NCBI RefSeq assembly: GCF_002878395.1
Contig: NC_061115.1
Location: 59,234,357 to 59,298,356, forward strand
Length of the DNA: 64,000 nucleotides
DNA from: Capsicum annuum
Lineage: Eukaryota; Streptophyta; Magnoliopsida; Solanales; Solanaceae
Direction of reading: 5' to 3'
Within the stretch, counting starts at the first letter, position 1. Each line of letters opens with the position of its first letter. A model generated the notes under the pieces. The model was not told where the DNA came from and searched no databases. It worked only from the letters and a program-made list of their open reading frames with translations. Of the stretch, positions 32,210 through 45,297 are shown one piece after another. The position numbers and the translations under genes are program-made.

Positions 32210-34340
32210 TGTTACCGCCCGAGACAACCCCTAGTTGTAACACAGTGCTTAGAATCACAAGTGACACCAAGCTAACTCATGCCCTATCAAAAAACTATGA
32301 AAAATATATAACACCTAATCATACAACACTTATACGAAAGTTAAACTTGAGAACTATAATAAATATCCAAAGAAAATTAAATTGTCACTAAAAAAGTCTG
32401 AGATAAAAAACTAAACATCGAACTGTATGTTTGAAAAGACTCTACTAAGATGAGCTGCTGGGACAAGCCCCCTGCTAACTCTAAACATTCAGAAACTGGG
32501 AACGCCAAAATGTAATTAAAAGATGACTCTAGTCCTTGCATGATGAGAACTCATCAAAATTGATATATTGAGATGGGATGAGATCATGCTAGTTATGATC
32601 AGGATACTAAGTGTCCAAACCTATAATATAAGTAAATATAGTGCAAAGAAAGTATGTGATCATTACTTTGAATGTACTAAGTATGTGAGATAGACAAATA
32701 ACTGATATGAACTGAACATGGAACATATAAAATGATAGCTAGTGCTAGACTAAGTAATAAACATATGTTGTAAACTGAACTGAATAATTGAATACAAGGT
32801 TAGGCAAGAATCTGTAATTTAAACTGTAAACTTTGGATTGTGGGAGCTACTAATAACTAACATACCCCAATATGAGCTAACCGAGGGATAACCTGTAACC
32901 CTAGTTCGAAGGTTGTTTAGTACCTTGCCAAGGGTACAAACACTAACTACGTGGATCCACTAAACTGATATCTAAAAAGACTAAGGTGTCAAGCTTGATC
33001 TGAGAGGTGACCCTTTAGAACCTATGATGGCACCGTAGTTTGGGACATTGGGCCTTCTACTAAAGGTCTCAAAATAACTGGTGGATGATCCTTCATCTCT
33101 GTGTCTACTGAATGCTAAGTACTACTCCCAATTAAACAACATTGATAATCTGTAATGTTCACTAATGGTAATGATTGATAACTTAAATAAATGCACTTTA
33201 TAAAAACACTCAAAACAAGTAAACTAGGGAGTATAATATTCAATAGTATATGCATGAAACCTAAGGTCATTGAGTGTTCATAATCTACCATCTTTGAAGA
33301 ATGTAACTACTATGTCAAATTTGTAAACTGATTGAGTTTACAGAATTCAATGACCTAGGTCCAACAATCATGGATTTCCTAATGTAACTAGGGTTCAGGA
33401 TAGTGGTTAAATAATAACACTAGAATTCATGCTAAAATGAAGATTATAAAGAGACTCAATATCCATAACCTTGAGTGTGGAAGATAAGTAAACTGGGGGG
33501 CTGGGGTAACTTAGGGACTCAATAGGTAAAAAGGAATATATTGATGAAATCCTACATATCTAGGGATGAGAATCCTAAAGAATTCTATAGAGTTGGATGC
33601 TTAAGGAAGATGAACCCTAACTGGCCTTGGGAAAAATGGAAACGACTTTTTTTCTCTTTTGAAACTAAGTGTCCAACAAAATTCTAAGTAATGAGAGCTT
33701 AGGGTCTTATTAACCCTAATATTGAACTTTGGAATTCCCAAAACAACATAGATTTGATATTAGAAGAATGGGAAAATACTAATTTGCCCCTTAAAATTTC
33801 ATAATAAGAAAATGTGGGGAGGAATGTATGAGTCCAACCTACGATTATGGGTTATACTCATGGCTGGGAGTTGGATGAGAGATCTATGAACATGATCATA
33901 CAAGTCTTGGTATGATCGAGGGTTCTACCTAGTATTGCACCTCATATCATACATTCACTGGTTACCTCAAGGGCATCTGTGGGACTCAAGATCATGCCTG
34001 GGGATTATGGATCTATCTCATGGCATGAGGATACATTTTATCAACCTTCAATAGATGGGGTTATCTCAATCAGATGAGACTATTGTATGGTAGTACAATG
34101 TAACCACAGTCATGGTTTGACTCGTGGTGTCTGACTACAGAGCAATGCTTCATTGAAAAGGTCAAAGCTTCCTACTCCAATGTTGGATTAAGGAAAAACT
34201 AGATGCGTAAGATAGGTTATTCAAATAACTATCACTTGGTGGGTCTGGGACTCAAATTTTCATTTGAATATGGATTTTATAATTGTTTAAAAGCTCAAAA
34301 CCCCCATTATCAATCCATTATTTCACAACCCTACCTATTA
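32210..34340 (-). mobile_element. Gypsy LTR-derived block, truncated
   Basis: It starts TGTTACCGCCCG at 32,210, immediately after LINE-2 sequence, with the terminal style of the other gypsy LTRs in the window. Parts resemble solo LTR A in the same plus-strand order, for example CTGGGACAAGCCCCCTGC here and CTGGGACAAGGCCCCCAGC near 6,200. No coding domain is visible. The far end was not found: no matching terminus or CTTTA duplication appears before Athila-like LTR sequence begins near 34,350, so the block is probably truncated. Strand is inferred from similarity to LTR A. Confidence 0.55.
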
Positions 34341-34349
34341 TACTTAGTT

Positions 34350-35345
34350 TAGGGTTTTTGTAATTTCCTGGAGCTTGGAGATTAAATTTACACTAATTTG
34401 AGGCAAGATTTAATTAGAGGAACTCTAAAGTGTAGCTTTGGCTTTGTCTATTGAAGATTCATTTGAGTCAAAAGTGTGGTTTGTCCTCTCTTTATTTTTC
34501 TTATGGGTAACTTTGATAGACATCTTGGTATATTTGTTTTCATTATCCTTATGATGTGCTAGATCTACCTCTTGGGATTATGCTAGAATAGGGTGCAATT
34601 GCATGTGGGTTATGATTTATTTGTGCATATGTTAATGTGTTAATGATGGGTTCTACTATTGCTTGGTTGAAATGGTTGGGATTTATGGGTGAAATCCCCA
34701 AATACACAAATACGTTTGATGGATGAAAATCTCAAGCTCTTGAAAGCTCAAACCATCTCTGAAAGAGGGGTTTTAATGAACTTTAGGAACCCTCATCATC
34801 CTTGAAAGAGGGATGTGGGAACCAAAGCAATAGTGGATAATTTACGGGTATGTCTTGCTAATTTTTCACTATCTTAGACATAAGGGTGATTTAGAGGTTA
34901 ACTATACTATGTGTGTCATTCTATAAATAGGGATACCCAATTGAGGTATTGGGTGACTTTAATTTACATACTTGTTAGGTACTCAAAAGGGTTAATGAGT
35001 GACATCTTTGAGGTTTTGTTGAAAAACTCGCCTCAAAAACCTTAAACCTAGTATACCACATCATCAACAACTAGAATTTGCATCGAATTATCATGTTCCC
35101 ATGCATAGATTACCCCTAGGAAAGCAGAGTCCCAAGATCCATTTTAATTGATTATACTCTAATTATTTTTAGTCTTGAGTTAGTCTTTGCCCAAGAATTA
35201 CTTTCACATTTGACAAGATTGAAAACCCCCTAAACCATTTTGTACCATAGGTTTGACCCTAGCAAACAACTTTTATTTCGAATTGACTCAATCGTCACTC
35301 ACATTGTTCCTCGTGGATTCAACGCCGACTCTTAGTTAGGTAAAT
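34350..35345 (+). mobile_element. Athila-like LTR fragment
   Basis: It is collinear with the LTR at about 48,700-49,350: both contain GATTATGYTRRAATAGG, then TGTGGGTTRTGAT, GATGATGGGTT/TAATGATGGGTT, a GTGGGTGAAA / ATGGGTGAAATCCCC block, and CATCATCCTTGAAA. The right end CCTCGTGGATTCAACGCC resembles CCTTGTGGGATTCAACACCC near the 3' end of the Athila-like LTR at 52,700. No PBS (TGGCGCC) follows, so the fragment is cut near 35,345. Confidence 0.65.
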
Positions 35346-35379
35346 ATATTAACAACAACCACTTTGCTCTCAAATTGAC

Positions 35380-36600
35380 ATGTAAGCTGAGTGTTATAAT
35401 AGCTCAATCCATCCTAAAGGCATGTATGGGCTATATGGGTTCATCTCCCCCAAGGGATATGACCCCAGTACATGTTAGCTGCACGATCTAAGAAAAAACT
35501 GAGGGAGTACTAAAGCTACCAAAGCAATGTTGATCCCAAAAAATATATATCAAGTACGCACCAAGCACACAGTTATCTAGACCCCCAACACCGGCAAATG
35601 TGGTTTTCAATGTTTGTCCCCCCAGGACTTACACTGTCATGGTGAGCTACACAATTCCCTTGATGTATAAAATAAAATAATCTGCACATAAACCAATACA
35701 TTAACCCAGGATTCATTCATTAAGACATTTACCACATGGTATCGTCATACCAATACACTTGTAAGCTTATTTAATTATGTAAAACCAATTCACACAACCA
35801 AATTGGACTCCTAAATTTCATTTAATATCAGAAACCAAGTCTAAAACCATATTTATAACTATTTATCCTTTAATGCAATTCAATGGGTTCAAAAATAAGT
35901 TAAACCATGCAATTATCTATATTTAAAACTAAGATTGTAAAGTGGGTTGGGGTTAATGCCAATTCTAAGACAAAATTCATCCAATTTGGGGAAACCCAGG
36001 TCCCATATTCCAATCATTTAAACAATACACCAATTCAGCCCCAAAACATCAATTTAAAGTATGAACAATCAATTTAAAACATGGGTCAAGTAATTCAATC
36101 AATAACAACCAAAACCCCTCAACCTAATAGCAAACCATAATTTAAATCACGTGAAAATCTATTCAATTAATGCCACATTGTAAAATTCAAGTTTAGGGAA
36201 GAGAAACATTCCTAAAATACACAAGAAGTTGAAGTCAATTCAAAGTTTAAAGCTTGGATGATGAATTTACTATAAAACTCATGAATGTTCTTGGGTTTGA
36301 GTTTAAGAAAGAAAGAGGATGATTTGATCTATTAAAACTAAAGAGAAAGGAGTTATTTAATGTTTAAAGATCGTATAAGGGGTAAAAAGACCAAAATACC
36401 CTCACCCCAAGTGAAAAAATAAGAAATTGGACGAAATTAAAATAGTGGCATGGCATGCCAATATCATAGAGGTTAGCCTCCATGCCATGCCAATATCGCG
36501 GAGGCTAACCTCCATAACATGGCTTTATCACTGACCCTTACTGCCTTAGGGTCCCAAAATAGCCCCGAACCCCTTTTAAAAAATCCAAACCTTTTCCAAA
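35380..36600 (-). mobile_element. Fragment related to LTR B, minus orientation
   Basis: It reads as the reverse complement of the LTR B family: GGGCTATATGGGTTCATC near 35,429 mirrors CCCATATAGC in LTR B near 12,359 and 41,098, and GGTATCGTCATACC (35,738-35,751) mirrors GGTATGACGATACC near 12,064. Near 36,450-36,520 there is a short GC-rich tandem repeat of CCATGCCAATATC plus GAGGCTAACCTCC. No ORF is supported. It abuts the 5' LTR of the Tekay-like element at 36,608. Confidence 0.65.
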
Positions 36601-36607
36601 ATACCCT

Positions 36608-39600
36608 TGAAACACCCTGGTTTCTAGACCTTAGAAAATTTCCTAGATTTTTGCTTTCTGGGCAAGATAAGACTTAGGGGAATGATTGGTATGCTTGGGT
36701 ATGGGTGGTATAGTTAAGTCGTATACTGACTAGTGTTGGTTGGTAGGATGGATTTAGTTACTAGAATGGGTACAAATTGGGTGGTACGAGTCGTATCAGT
36801 GTATACGGGTCGTTTAGTTACTTCACTTAACCTTAGACTTAGTAACTTAAGTTGGATCTGAGTATGCGTGGCTCAACATAAGGGTAAGCTAGGGTAAGAT
36901 TCATACCATAGACTCGTATGGTGTTCAATATACTAGCCCCCTGAAATCCTATTCTGCTAGGGGTACAATTTATGGGTACTAGTCGTACACATGGATACAA
37001 CTTCAATTTAGGTGTATCGTACCTTGGACAGTGTTGGGTAAAAGGGGGAAATCCTAGGATATGATAAGTGGGTACCACTTATATAGGATGGGTACGACTA
37101 GTAAGAGTCATTCGTACCCTATGACAGGAATTAAGTTGTAATACCCCGTACTTTTCCTAGCTTGAAAAGTTTCCCAAGAATGTTAGAAGCTTTATTTGAA
37201 AGATAAATCCATTTTTTTACACATATTATTTTCAATATTTTCACTTGTTATCATGTGGGGAATCGAATATGCTTTCCATCGATACCAAATTCACCCAAAT
37301 CCGACACCCGGGTGAAGAGTTAGAGCCTTTTTAGTGAGACAGTGTATCACCTGAGCCTTCAGCACGTCGCAGAGATAGCTTAAATGGCAATTGTCAATTT
37401 CCAATGTTTGTCCATGATAGTGGTGTATCACGCCAAACTTCCAGGTCGCAGACAAGGTGGCAACACGATAGCTCCACATCGTACCACCATGCAATTTCCC
37501 AGTTGTCACTTTCCAGTGACTTGGCGCGATAGTGGTGCGTCGCGCCAAGGATGAAAATCGAGAAATTTTTTCAAAAATTAAAGACACATCCAGGGTTAAA
37601 AGGGTCAATTTTTTACCCCTATATATACCGGATAACACGTGATTTAGTCATTCTTCACCCAAAATATACTAGTTTCTCTCAAGTTTCTCTTAAGAACAAG
37701 CTAAGGTTTCTATTAGGGATTCAAATTCAAGAAGGTTTCACCGTCAATCCTCACGAAATCATGAACTAAGGTATGCGTAGTGTTCATTCATGGACTCCTT
37801 TCATCCATGAAGCTCGAGAATCTCTTTTCTAAGTTTAAGTTTATGGATTTCTTTATGAATTTCATGTTAGGTTTGTTTTGTTTATTTAAGAATGATCAAT
37901 TAAATTCAAATCTATGTTGGGTGATCAATTTTATATGGAATTGATTTTTTTATATGTATATTTATGTGAACCTATAAATAAACCCTAGGATAATGAAATT
38001 AGGGATGAATCATGATGATTAATTATTGTATAATGTTGTCTACATGTGCTATGCCTACCATGTGTATGATTAAATGCCTAGATGAAGGAACAATGCCCAA
38101 CTAGTATGATATCATGAAATCCCCATATATGTACAAGCTTATGCATATCACAAGTTTGATGAAGTGCTTCAATATATGAATTATGAATTGTGTTATTGGT
38201 CATGTGTTCAAGTAAGCCATGCTATGTCAGTTTCTTCTCATTGAGTCTTGGGGGTACTTGTACCCGAATATTTAGCTATGTGCCTAGAGCTATGTCATGT
38301 TTTGACGATCTCCTCAGTCAAGCTATTATCCATAGAACTCAGTTAGTCATGTGAATCAGGAAATCTCAGAAATCTCAGTAATTTCAGTAGCTCAGTAATC
38401 TCAGTAACTTTAGTATTCTTTGTCAGTCCTCTGAACTCAGTACATTTCGTCAGTCAATGAAACTCAATAAATTTAGTTTAGCTCTGCTACGCAATACCAC
38501 TAGTATTAGTTCAGTTTAGTTAATCAGTTCAGTGTCTGTTAGAAGGGAGTAGGATTCAACACTGAGCGAGCCTAGGGATGGGGACTTACCCGTTAGATAG
38601 GACTGAGATCCCTAGAAGCAATCCCTAAGTTCCAAATCTGCATAACCAATGTAGGTATGAGATTTCACCCATTAGATAGGATTGACATACTCAGGTATCA
38701 CCCGTTAGTGCATTTAAATATATAGGACTGATCCCAGAGGTCACCCGCTAGATTAGGACTGACTCCATAGTAGTTTTCTTTACCAGTGGTGAGGTACTGA
38801 TACCCTTCCATCTGGGGTTACAGGTTGGATCCCAATTAGAATAGTCTGGGGTATGTCGGTTAGATGAATACATCTCATAATTTCAATTATAAAATCAAGA
38901 CTGTCAGATACAGTCAATTCAGCTTAGCAGTATGGACTTAGGACTGTCAGATATAGTCACTCCTTATCATTATAAATAGACTCTGGGATCACCCACTAGA
39001 CAAAACTGATCTGAACTATGGTCAATCAGTAACGGTATCATCAGATTTAATCACCTACTGATAGGACTGATCTCAGATTCAGTTGCCTAGATACAGTATG
39101 TAACTCAACTAGTTCTATCAAATTTAGGATTATCAGATACAGTCACTCATGTTATCAGTTATATCAATTATCAAAACTTATGTTATTAGCATTCAACTTC
39201 AGGACTTTCAGCTATGGTCAACAAGACTAGTTTTTTATAATCAGAACTGTCAGACACAGTTATCCATGTATTAGTAACATAGTATCAGTCCCTCAGTATT
39301 CAATAAGATAATATTAGTTTCTACTCATCACTGAATCAGATGTTAATGTCAGTAGAATCAGTAGTCAGAACTCAGTATCCAGTCCTATCATAATCTCAGT
39401 TACAGTTACGTATGCATGCATGTATTCTCACATTTTTGTTAGTCAATTGGTTAGTATTGTTCATGCATATGAACCTATTGCATTCAGGCTACCTCACTTG
39501 TATACCAGTACATTCAATGTACTGGTGCATTTGCGCTATGGTGTCTTATACCATAGGTTTAGAAGCACGGCTCCAGAGAACCACTAGTATCCCAGTTCAG

Positions 39601-41897
39601 CGATCAGAGTTAGCAATGAGTCCTCATTCTTCGAGGACATGATGATCATATTATTATTTTAGTTTTTAGTTTATTTCAGTAGTTGGAGTTAGTTGGGGAC
39701 ATGTCCCATCAACTCTTTATTTAGACAATTTAGAGGCTTTCAGACTACAGTATGTTCAGACAATTATCTTAGTTGTTTTGGTATTATTATACCATATTTT
39801 TCAGTTATGTACTAGTATTGAACCTTATGGCCTTTCAGTTCATGTTTTTGCATTTACGATATTATTACTATTATTCAGTGCTCAGTTTACAGATATCAGT
39901 CATGGGTTAGCTCGTGGTCTTTCGGGGTCATGGGCATCGTGTAGCATTCTAGGTACCAGATTCGGGGCGTTACATAAGTGCAGTTTAAGTGAGGGCAATC
40001 TGGATCTTTCCTCACTTATCCTATTGAGGTCCTACAACTACCCTTGGGAGGTTATTTGCCCAACTATTCTATTCTTAAACACTTGGAGAACACTCTTAAA
40101 TCTTTTCTAGAGTACTTGAGAAAAGGAAGCTAGGGTTTCATCTTAAGGAGTAAATTAGGGCTTTTCTTAATAATTTCTCTCCATCATAAGCTTGGTTTAA
40201 GGAATGTTCTGTTCCCTTATTGTTAGTCCAACTAAAGGCATGGATTTTATATAATGTTTTCATGATTTGAATGTTGTTTGATTTTGGGTTTTCAAATATA
40301 ATATGTGTTTTTTTTTCTATAAATACTCGGTTATGGTTTTCCCATATTTTAGTTATGCTTTATATGAATATATAGTGGTTTTGGATAATTGGTTGCATGG
40401 CAATAGTTGTTTGGTAATTGGCTTTGGGTTTGGAAATAGTATGCCCCCAATGTGTTTGATAAAATGCTTATAACAATGTTTTCACCATAATATTAGGTTT
40501 TCAATGGAACTAACGCATGTTATGCATGGTTTAAACTTGGTAATGGAACCCTAAATAATATGAATGGTCTAAATGGTTTTGGAAGGATTTGGATTAATAA
40601 ACATACTTTTAGGATACAAGGGAATCCCCCACGTTAAAATTGTAATGAATACTTGTGGGGTACATAGAAATCCTCCAAGTTAATTGGATAATAAGGTCTA
40701 TGGGTACATGGGAATCCCTTTCCACTAAAAGGTTTGGCTAAGGATAGTACTTGTAAGTTATAGTTGATATGATGATACCACTACTAATAGACTTGGTTAA
40801 TAATAATGGAATAATAGTTTTGTTGGAAATTGATTTTAATTGGGCAATAATGGCGGGGTGTGAAAGTTAATTGTGAAGGTGAGAGTCCAATGGATAAACA
40901 CCAAAAACTCATGTTTGTTGACATGAGGGGTAGGTCACGACGAACTTATATGATACTTATGAGGTAAATGGGAATCCTCTATATACACTGTACATATGTA
41001 TCGGGAAGAGTGAAGGGTACATAGGAATCTCTGAATCTTATGGTATCTTCAGTTTGTGAGGCTACACATCGGGGCCCATTCAGAGGGTTACATTGGACCC
41101 ATATAGCCCGTGGTTTTTTTAGGGCGGTTAAGCTTTACATACCCAGGTTAAAGGTTTTAAATACATACTAAAACCGATTACCTTTTCTCAGCATGGTTAT
41201 AGATATATGTATTGGTTGTGCGTATATGGATGGTTTTACTTATTTTTCTTAAATGGCATTATTATATCCTTATCTTGAGTTCATGGTAGTGTTCACTGGC
41301 TAACCTATCTTTAGGCTGCTGTATCCTCATCCAATACAGGAACTAGTCGTTCTACTCCTTCTGCTTAGCATTCAGAAATTCGGGGGTCAGCTTTTTATTA
41401 ACTTAGTGAGCTTTTATTTTCCCTAAAGGCTCTATTTCATAGATGTTATTTCATACATCGGATTATTTATGGATATTGGTTTTGGCTAAGGTTAGGGGCA
41501 TGTCCTAATTGGATTTTTGTATTTTTTGGTTAGAGGTTTTTGTGGAACTATTATGGCTGACATCATTGGATAAAATTTCTCACTGTTCCATTGTATTTCA
41601 TTTTGGGATTATATATTTAATTATTAATTGAACCTCTTTGGTTATGGTTGGATTTATGGTTTTGGTTTGGCTTGGTATGGTTGGACAGTTGGTATGGAAT
41701 GGTTGGACTTGATTTGGTTGGTCACGGTTATGATCCTATCCCAGAGTCTTCATGTGAGCTGTTATGCTATCTTGTTATATTCTCAAAATTCAGCCAACTC
41801 AAGGCAGGCGGCTGGAGGTTGGGTTGGGTAGCAGGGGTGGTATCCGGTCCTGGTCGGACTTGGGATGCCCATTACGATAAGGCCCCAGGTCAGGTCA
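36608..41897 (+). repeat. 5' LTR of G1, interrupted
   Basis: Without the nested solo LTR and one copy of its target duplication the LTR is about 2.45 kb, close to solo LTR B (2.55 kb). It starts TGAAACACCCTGG and ends AGGTCA just before the PBS-bearing leader. Continuity across the insertion is shown by the 3' LTR near 47,465, where AATTAAGTGCAGTTTATG is uninterrupted. Confidence 0.87.
37137..39974 (+). mobile_element. Solo LTR C1 nested in the G1 5' LTR
   Basis: A 2,838-bp block with ends TGTAATACCCCG and CGGGGCGTTACA, an imperfect 12-bp inverted repeat. It is flanked by the perfect 5-bp duplication TAAGT at 37,132-37,136 and 39,975-39,979. No gag, pol, PBS or second LTR is present. The same LTR family, in reverse orientation, occurs at 58,669-61,583 and 63,074-64,000. 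An internal region near 38,360-38,520 is built of CAGTAATCTCAGTAA-like simple repeats. It inserted after G1 was in place and later lost its body by LTR-LTR recombination. Confidence 0.93.
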
Positions 41898-41906
41898 TTT
41901 CAAGTT

Positions 41907-41918
41907 TGTATTAGAGCT
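41907..41918 (+). other. Primer-binding site of G1
   Basis: TGTATTAGAGCT, followed by TTAGGTTC, is a worn version of TGGTATCAGAGC, the initiator-Met tRNA complement used by many plant LTR elements. It lies nine bases after the 5' LTR end. Confidence 0.75.
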
Positions 41919-42163
41919 TTAGGTTCATTGTCAATTGGGAGTCCATAAATCTATGTCTAGTAGAGTCTCTTTTAGGTGTATGTAGAGCGCCACACTCATA
42001 AGAGAGAGGCTATAGGATATTTAGCAATGCTTTACTTTCTTGGTTTTCTATTTCCAAGCTTTAGGACATTTAAGAATGCTTCACTTTCTTGGTATTCTAT
42101 CTATAATCTTAGAGTCTAAGTCCTGGAATTTTCTCTAATCCTTGTTTGTTTGCTTTTCAGATC

Positions 42164-43320
42164 ATGACTCATAGATTTGGAACACAAAGATATCCTTCTG
42201 TACCATATGGGGATGATGTTGATAGAGTATGCCCTACACCTGGAGTTCATACTAGATCCCAGACTCCTATCCCTGATTGTTCTAGAGTTTCCCCGGTTGC
42301 TACTAGTCCTCCTCAAGGTGAGGTAACTAATGTAGAATTTCTCTAGTCTATTCATACTATTTCACAGTTGGTTGCTGCTCAGGCTGAGTGGGATACATCT
42401 AGTGGCTTATTTGGTAAGGCTATGAGGGTTGGCAATTTTATGAAAAAAAATCCTCCTACATTTACTAGTGTAAAGGTGGAGGAGGATATTTAGGGTTTGT
42501 TGGATGAAATGGAGAAGATATTTAGTGTGATGCAGGCCACAAATATGGAAGGTATAAATTTTATAGTTTATCAGCTCAAGGATGTTGCGTATTAATGGTA
42601 CGAAGAGTGGGATAGGGATAGAGTTGATGTGAAGGAGTTATCCTTATGGGATGCTTTTTCTAATGCTTTTTTGGATCGTTTCATTCCTTAAGAGTTGAGG
42701 AAAGTAAAGATAGAAGAGTTTGAGAATAACAAGCAAGGTAAAATATCTGTCAAGGAATATTCCTTGAAGTTTCATCAGCAGTCAAGGTATGCTCCTAATT
42801 TGGTGGCCGACATAAGGGTGAGTATAAGAAAGTTCACTTCTGGGTTATCTCAAGATCTGATCCTTGAAAGCAAAACTACTTTGTTGATAAATAATATGGA
42901 CATTTCAAGGTTGGTTATCCACATGTAGTAGGTAGAGAATAAAAAAAGAAACTTGAAGAGTTTGGGGAAAGGCAGGGCAAGAGAAATAGGTTCTCTGAGT
43001 AGAGTGGTGTTCAGTATCAGGGTGGTCGGGATGGAGGTAAATGGCTGAAGAAGAAGTGGAGGAGGTCTAGTTCCTTCTCTACTGCTAGCGTTCCTTACCC
43101 AAAGCAGTTAGGTCACAACGTCTGCAAGGTGGTGATAATTTCTAGGTACAAGGTGCCCAATCTCAAGTGAGTGAGGGTCAATCAACTTTTTCATGCCCAC
43201 TTTACCATTTCTGTGGTTATCTTTATTGGGGATATTGTGATAAAGGCAGGTATAAGTGTTTTAAATATGGCCAGCCAGGCCATATGCTAAGAAATTATCC
43301 AATTAGAAAGGGTGCATTAG
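42164..43320 (+). pseudogene. G1 gag
   Basis: The frame opens at an ATG at 42,164 ('MTHRFGTQRYPSVPYGDD'), after the leader. It continues with 'LFGKAMRVGNFMKKNPPTF', the usual gag entry, then 'DAFSNAFLDRFIP', 'KQGKISVKEYSLKFHQQSRY' and 'FTSGLSQDL', the conserved retrotransposon gag core. The CCHC knuckle near 43,251-43,300 reads CFKYGQPGHMLRNYP, so the second and fourth Cys are both Tyr and it could not bind zinc normally. At least four in-frame stops are visible between 42,346 and 42,930. Gag would have packaged the element RNA. Confidence 0.85.
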
Positions 43321-43399
43321 GAATGGTCAAAGCTCTGATTGCTTCATCTTCTGCTCCTGCACCTAGTGGTGTGGATTTGGAGTCTGCTTATGCTTCTGG

Positions 43400-44591
43400 T
43401 ACTGGTACAGGCTGAAATAGGTTTTCTGCTTGATCCGGGGTCCACTCTTTCCTGTGTGACCTCATATGTGGCTATACATTTTGGTTTTGATCCTGAGTTT
43501 TTTGTTTAATTCTACCATAGTAGGCAACTCAGTTATTACTGAAAGAGTCTATAAGAGGTGTGTGGTATCTGTTAGTAGTAAGCAGAGCTTGGTAGATCTG
43601 TGTAAGCTGGATATGGTAGATTTTGATATTATTCTGGGGATGGATTAGTTATACTTTTGTTACGTATTCTTATATTATCGGACTCGTAAGGTTGTCTTTA
43701 GGTTCCCTGGTGAACCGATTATAAAATAGGAAGGTGGTTCCCTAGCTCCGAGGGGGAGGTTTATTTCTTATCTTAGAGCCCGGAGGTTAATCTTGAAGGG
43801 TTGTCTTTACCACTTGGTCTGGGTTGAAGATTCTAACTCAGGAGGTCCTACTCTATATTTAGTTCCGGTGGTAAATGAGTTTCCTGAGGTCTTTCCAGAT
43901 AATCTTTCTAGCGTTCCTCCGAATAGGGAAATAGAGTTTAGTATTCATTTGGTTTTGGACACTTGTCCAAATCTATTCCTTCTTATAAAATAGCTCTGAC
44001 TAAGCTGAGGAAACTCAAGGAACAATTTAAGGATCTTCTGGATATGGGATTTATTCATCCTAGTGTAGTCCTGTGGGGTGCACCGGTATTGTTTTTGTGC
44101 AAGAAAGATAGTTCCTTTCGGATGTGCGTTGACTATTGACGGTCAATAACAAGTATCCTCTTTTAAGGATAGATAACTTGTTTGACCAGTTGCAAGGTGC
44201 CAAGTTCTTATCTATGATAGATCTTTGATCTGGGTATTATCAGCTTAAGATTAGGGAAAAAGATATCCATAAAATGGCTTTTCATACTTGGTATAGGCAC
44301 TTTGAGTTCTTAGTGATGTCTTTTGGTTTGACTAATGCCCCGCCAACATTTATGGACTTGATGAGCAGGGTTTTTAGGCAGTTCTTGGATTTATTTATCA
44401 TTATGTTTACTGATGACATTCTGGTTTATTTCAAGAGGGAGGTGGATCACGCTAATCACCTCCATCTGGTATTACTGACCTTAAAGGAACTACAGTTATA
44501 TGCCAAGTTATCCAAGTGTCAGTTTTGGTTAAATGCTGTGACTTTTCTTGGTCATATTTTTTCTAACGAAGGGATCATGGTGGACCCTTAA
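43400..44591 (+). pseudogene. G1 protease and reverse transcriptase
   Basis: Near 43,420-43,500 'FLLDPGSTLSCVTSYVA' is the aspartic protease site (DPGST, consensus DSGST/DPGST), with 'DFDIILGMD' near 43,620. RT follows: '[19 protein letters not shown]' (linker), 'LKEQFKDLLDMGFIHPSV', 'WGAPVLFLCKKD', then '[20 protein letters not shown]' and the catalytic box FTDD, where active members have FIDD or YxDD. '[20 protein letters not shown]' closes the domain. Stops and at least two frame changes occur, for example after 'RMCVDY' near 44,137. Confidence 0.87.
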
Positions 44592-45297
44592 AAGGTGGCA
44601 GCCATTACAAGGTGGCCTAGACCCACGACTCCAACCGACATTTGGAGTTTCTTGGGTTTGGCTGGGTGTTATCAATGGTTTGTGGAAAACTTTTTGATGA
44701 TAGCTGCTCTTTTGACCAAATTGACTTAGAAGAAGGTCAAGTTTTCTTGGTTGGATGCTTGTCAGGGGAGTTTTGAGAATCTTAAGGATAATCTAACTAC
44801 GAAACCAATTTTGACGTTGCCTGAAGACAATAAGGGATTTGTGGTTTATTGAGATGCATCTCGGGTGGGACTTGGCTGTGTTTTGATGCAACATAGGAAG
44901 GTGATTACCTATGCTTCTAGGCAATCAAAGGTGAATGAGAGGAACTATCCTATTCATGATTTGGAGCTATTGGAGGTGGTTTTTTCTTTGAAAGTCTGAT
45001 GGCATTTTTTGTATGGAGTGCATGTAGACATCTTTTCTAATCATAAGAGTCTACAGTATGTGTTTACTCAGAAGGAGCTGAATCTTAGGCAGAGGAGATG
45101 GTTGGATCTTCTCAAGGACTATGATATGAGTCTTCACTATTATCTAGGTAAAGCTAACATGGTTGCAGATGCTATTAATTGGTTGTCCATGGGGAATTTA
45201 GCTCATATAGAAAAAGGAGAGTGGGAATTGGTGAAAGATATTCATCATTTGGCTAACTTGGAGTTCATCTTTTGGACTCTGAGGATGGTGGTGTGAT
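44592..45297 (+). pseudogene. G1 RNase H
   Basis: '[20 protein letters not shown]' followed by '[20 protein letters not shown]' near 44,855-44,970 is the RT-linked RNase H core, which keeps the first Asp and the Glu of DLELL. 'VDIFSNHKSLQYVFTQKELN' and 'RWLDLLKDYDMSLHYYLGKA' follow at 45,020-45,160. In active members the third block has TDHKSL; here it is SNHKSL, so a catalytic Asp has become Asn. One stop is seen near 44,998. Confidence 0.85.

Noticed and set aside
32210..34340. A complete solo LTR
   Set aside because: Only the left end is recognisable; no matching right terminus or duplication was found, so it is reported as truncated.
39778..40110. 110-codon plus-strand ORF
   Set aside because: It spans the junction between solo LTR C1 and the G1 LTR, which is not a coding context.
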